Made by a program: the position numbers and the translations under genes | The notes under the pieces: generated by a model | Databases searched by the model: none | The model's input: the letters and a program-made list of their open reading frames with translations, nothing else | What the model was told of the DNA's origin: nothing | In this document: piece after piece, positions 60,132 through 64,000 of the stretch | Layout: every line of letters starts with the position of its first letter | How positions within the stretch are numbered: the stretch's first letter is position 1 | Origin: Dolomedes plantarius | Lineage: Eukaryota > Arthropoda > Arachnida > Araneae > Dolomedidae | DNA: 64,000 bases | Assembly: GCA_907164885.2 (NCBI GenBank) | Contig: OU015501.1 | Coordinates: forward strand, 19,687,631-19,751,630 | Reading direction: 5' to 3'

Positions 60132-60726
60132 CAGTCGAACCTCCATATATCGAAGTAGCAAAATGCCGGAAAAAAATTCGATATATAGAAATTTCGATAT
60201 ATAGAATTGATCTTAGTTTTATCATAATTTTCCTAAAACATTAAAATTAAAGCTAATTTTCATATACGAATCTCCATTTCCAATTTATATGCGAATCACA
60301 TTAAATGAAAGTTAACTAAAAAATGAATTAATGTGAAAGATCTATTGAGTACTATATACCTTTATAAAAACAATAATCCAGACAGTGGTTACAGTGATCA
60401 CAGTTACATTCTTTTAAAAAAAAACTACGAATATCTTGCTGAACAGCCAGTCTTGAGGAAAGTTCATCAAAGAAATACTCGCATTTATTCAGCCCATTAA
60501 AAACTTTATCAGGAGTCCACGAAGTATTGTTTCAAACGCCAAAAATTGGGAGATTTTATTCTACAGTGGAATAAAATCTCCCAATATGTCGTGAAAAAAA
60601 TTTCGATATATAGAGATTTTTTCGATATATAGAAACAGTTTTTCTATGTAATGAACATGGAGATTTGCTAAGATTTCGATATATAGAAAATTTCGATATA
60701 GGGAAGTTCGATATATGGAGGTTCGA

Positions 60727-60729
<3 letters not shown>
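60132..60729. mobile_element. pogo-like MITE, copy 2
   Basis: It has the same ends (CAGTCGAACCTCCATATATC and inverse), the same order of internal motifs and the same 17-base-arm hairpin (60545-60585) as copy 1, with one ~20-bp deletion near 60508. TA is on both sides. At 598 bp, it looks like a close relative of copy 1, so both inserted fairly recently or one was copied from the other. Confidence 0.9.
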
Positions 60730-62650
<1,921 letters not shown>

Positions 62651-62721
<71 letters not shown>

Positions 62722-62734
62722 ATGTGAGTATGTA
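62651..62734. repeat. (TA)n(TG)n microsatellite
   Basis: A TA run, then about ten TG units, between two Tc1-type elements. Confidence 0.95.
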
Positions 62735-64000
62735 CACTCTTAGACAAAAAAAAAAAAAAAAGAAAAACGACGCACCAAGGAGTTAACCGAATGGGACGAA
62801 AATCGGCAAATGTGATGTACATGTACAGAAAAACAAATGATTACAATCTGAGAAAAATTGGATGATTTATTGAAGAGAAAGATCTTCACAAAGTGAAAAA
62901 GTCAATAACGCGTTGGTCCACCTCTGGCCCCTATGCAAACAGTTATTCGGCTTGGCATTGGTTGATAGAGGTGGCGGGTGTCCTTCTGCGGGATATCGTG
63001 CCAAATTCAGTCCAATTGGTGCGTTAGATCGTCAAAATCCCGAGCTGGTTGATGGGCCCTGCCCATAATACTCCAAACGTGCTCAATGGGAGAGAGATCC
63101 GGCGACCTTGCTGGCCAAGGTAGCTTTAGGCAAGCACGAAGACAAGCAGTAGAAACTCTCGCCGTGTGCGGGCGAGCATTGTGTTGCTGAAATACAAGCC
63201 CAGGATGGCGTGTTATGAAGGGCAACACAACGGAGCATAGAATATCGTCGACGTATCGCTGTGCTGTAAGGGTGCCGCAGATGACAACCGAAGGGGTGCT
63301 GCTATGAAATGAGATGGCACCCCAGACCATCACTCCTGGTTGTCCACTCGTATAGTGGAAGACAGTCAGGTTGGAATCCCACTGCTGCCCGGGGCTTTCC
63401 AAACACGTATTCGCTGGTCATCGGAGCTCAGTTTGAAGCGGGACAATTCTACTCCAGTCAGTGACATTCCAGGTCGAATGTGCCCGACACCACTGCAAAC
63501 GGGCTTTTCGGAGTACAGAGGTCAATGGTAGTCGGCGCAAGGGGCGTCGTGAGCTCAGCCCCCTTTCTCTGAGCAGCCTATGAATGGTCCTTGTGGTCAC
63601 TGAAGCACCAGTTGCACGTACGATCGATGATAATGATGAATCTGGGGCTGTGAGTGCCACTTTGACGATTGCTCGGTCCTCACATTCTGTTGTTTGTTTA
63701 GGCCGAGCGCTTCCTTATTGACGCTGTGTTCGGACATGGTTCACCCATTCCTGCCAACATCGTTTGATAGTGGCATCGCTCCTATCCAAATGTCGAGGGA
63801 TTCACCGATTAGACTAACCGGCTTCTTTCAGCCCAACAACACGTCCTCTCTCAAATGCTGACATCTGCTCATATTGTTCTCGCACCTGTATGCGAGGCAT
63901 AGTTACTGTCTACCTGAGGACACGGAATGAAATTCGCAAAGAATTTATGACCTGGAATCGAAATTTCTCCTCTTTAATATCCTGCCAGTTGCGCAGTTAA
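62735..64000 (-). mobile_element. Tc1-like transposon, right end beyond the window
   Basis: It starts CACTCTTAGACAAA after TA (62733-62734). The A-run and CGACGCACCAAGGAG that follow are typical of the subterminal region of this group. The transposase pseudogene lies inside on the minus strand. No right TIR is seen before 64000. Confidence 0.8.
62902..63900 (-). pseudogene. broken Tc1-like transposase
   Basis: It starts MPRIQVREQYEQMSAFERGR (ATG 63900) and ends with RGGPTRY then TGA at 62902-62904, a typical Tc1 C-terminus. Stops occur after GLKEAG, after SNR and after RTQRQ in the DNA-binding domain, and after HQLD near the end. The first catalytic block is damaged: the bases coding FSDE are missing between WSRIV and SRFKLSSDD, which also shifts the frame. 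The second block reads FQQHNARPH, with His for Asp. [11 protein letters not shown] keeps the Glu. It cannot be active. It is 333 codons in total, a normal family length. Confidence 0.9.

Overview
The window is AT-rich, repeat-dense animal nuclear DNA. There are no operons, ribosome-binding sites or dense coding. Instead it has one clear gene-like coding exon with a GT splice donor, many TIR DNA transposons (Tc1, mariner, pogo/Tigger-like, hAT, TTAA-flanked MITEs), tRNA-derived SINEs, and long (TA)n microsatellites. The combination fits an arthropod, and a chelicerate such as a spider or horseshoe crab would not surprise me. The lineage is inference, not something the sequence proves.

Gene content: the one exon I trust is on the minus strand at about 38.19-38.81 kb. 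It encodes a low-complexity, His/Ser/Asn-rich N-terminus with an eh1-like Groucho-binding motif (HFIIDILGI) and a CtBP-type motif (PLNLS), and it ends at a consensus donor (G|GTAAGT). This layout is typical of the first coding exon of an ANTP/NK-class homeobox repressor. I found no homeodomain exon in the window, so bases 1-38191 are probably its very long first intron or unresolved downstream sequence. A CpG-richer island at 39.40-39.66 kb is the best promoter/5'UTR candidate. Several moderately GC-rich, complex islands of 250-650 bp stand out from the AT-rich intron (about 0.3, 5.4, 10.7, 15.0, 18.3, 22.0, 26.6, 33.7 and 36.9 kb) and are candidate cis-regulatory elements.

Region by region. 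0-38 kb: putative intron with scattered MITEs (4.4, 7.9, 9.6, 25.4, 31.4 kb), SINEs, a perfect 32-bp-arm hairpin (17.4 kb) and three tandem duplications (14.2, 22.3, 26.9 kb). 38-42 kb: first coding exon, promoter island and a copy of an unclassified ~0.7-0.8 kb repeat (here 'R1', five copies in the window). 42-48 kb: a fold-back mariner remnant and three independent hAT-type insertions with 8-bp target duplications, one of them itself split by an R1 copy and with an apparent empty-site paralogue 1.5 kb away. 48-56 kb: SINEs, R1, and MITEs flanked by TTAA. 56.8-64 kb: a chain of TA-targeting elements (pogo MITE, Tc1, pogo MITE, decayed Tc1, another Tc1) separated by (TA)n tracts.

One Tc1-like transposase at 58.6-60.0 kb keeps its complete DD34E triad and both termini. 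The other transposases are broken. No CRISPR, rRNA or intact tRNA gene was seen. Family names for transposons rest on TIR, target-site and motif recognition by eye; percent identities were not computed.
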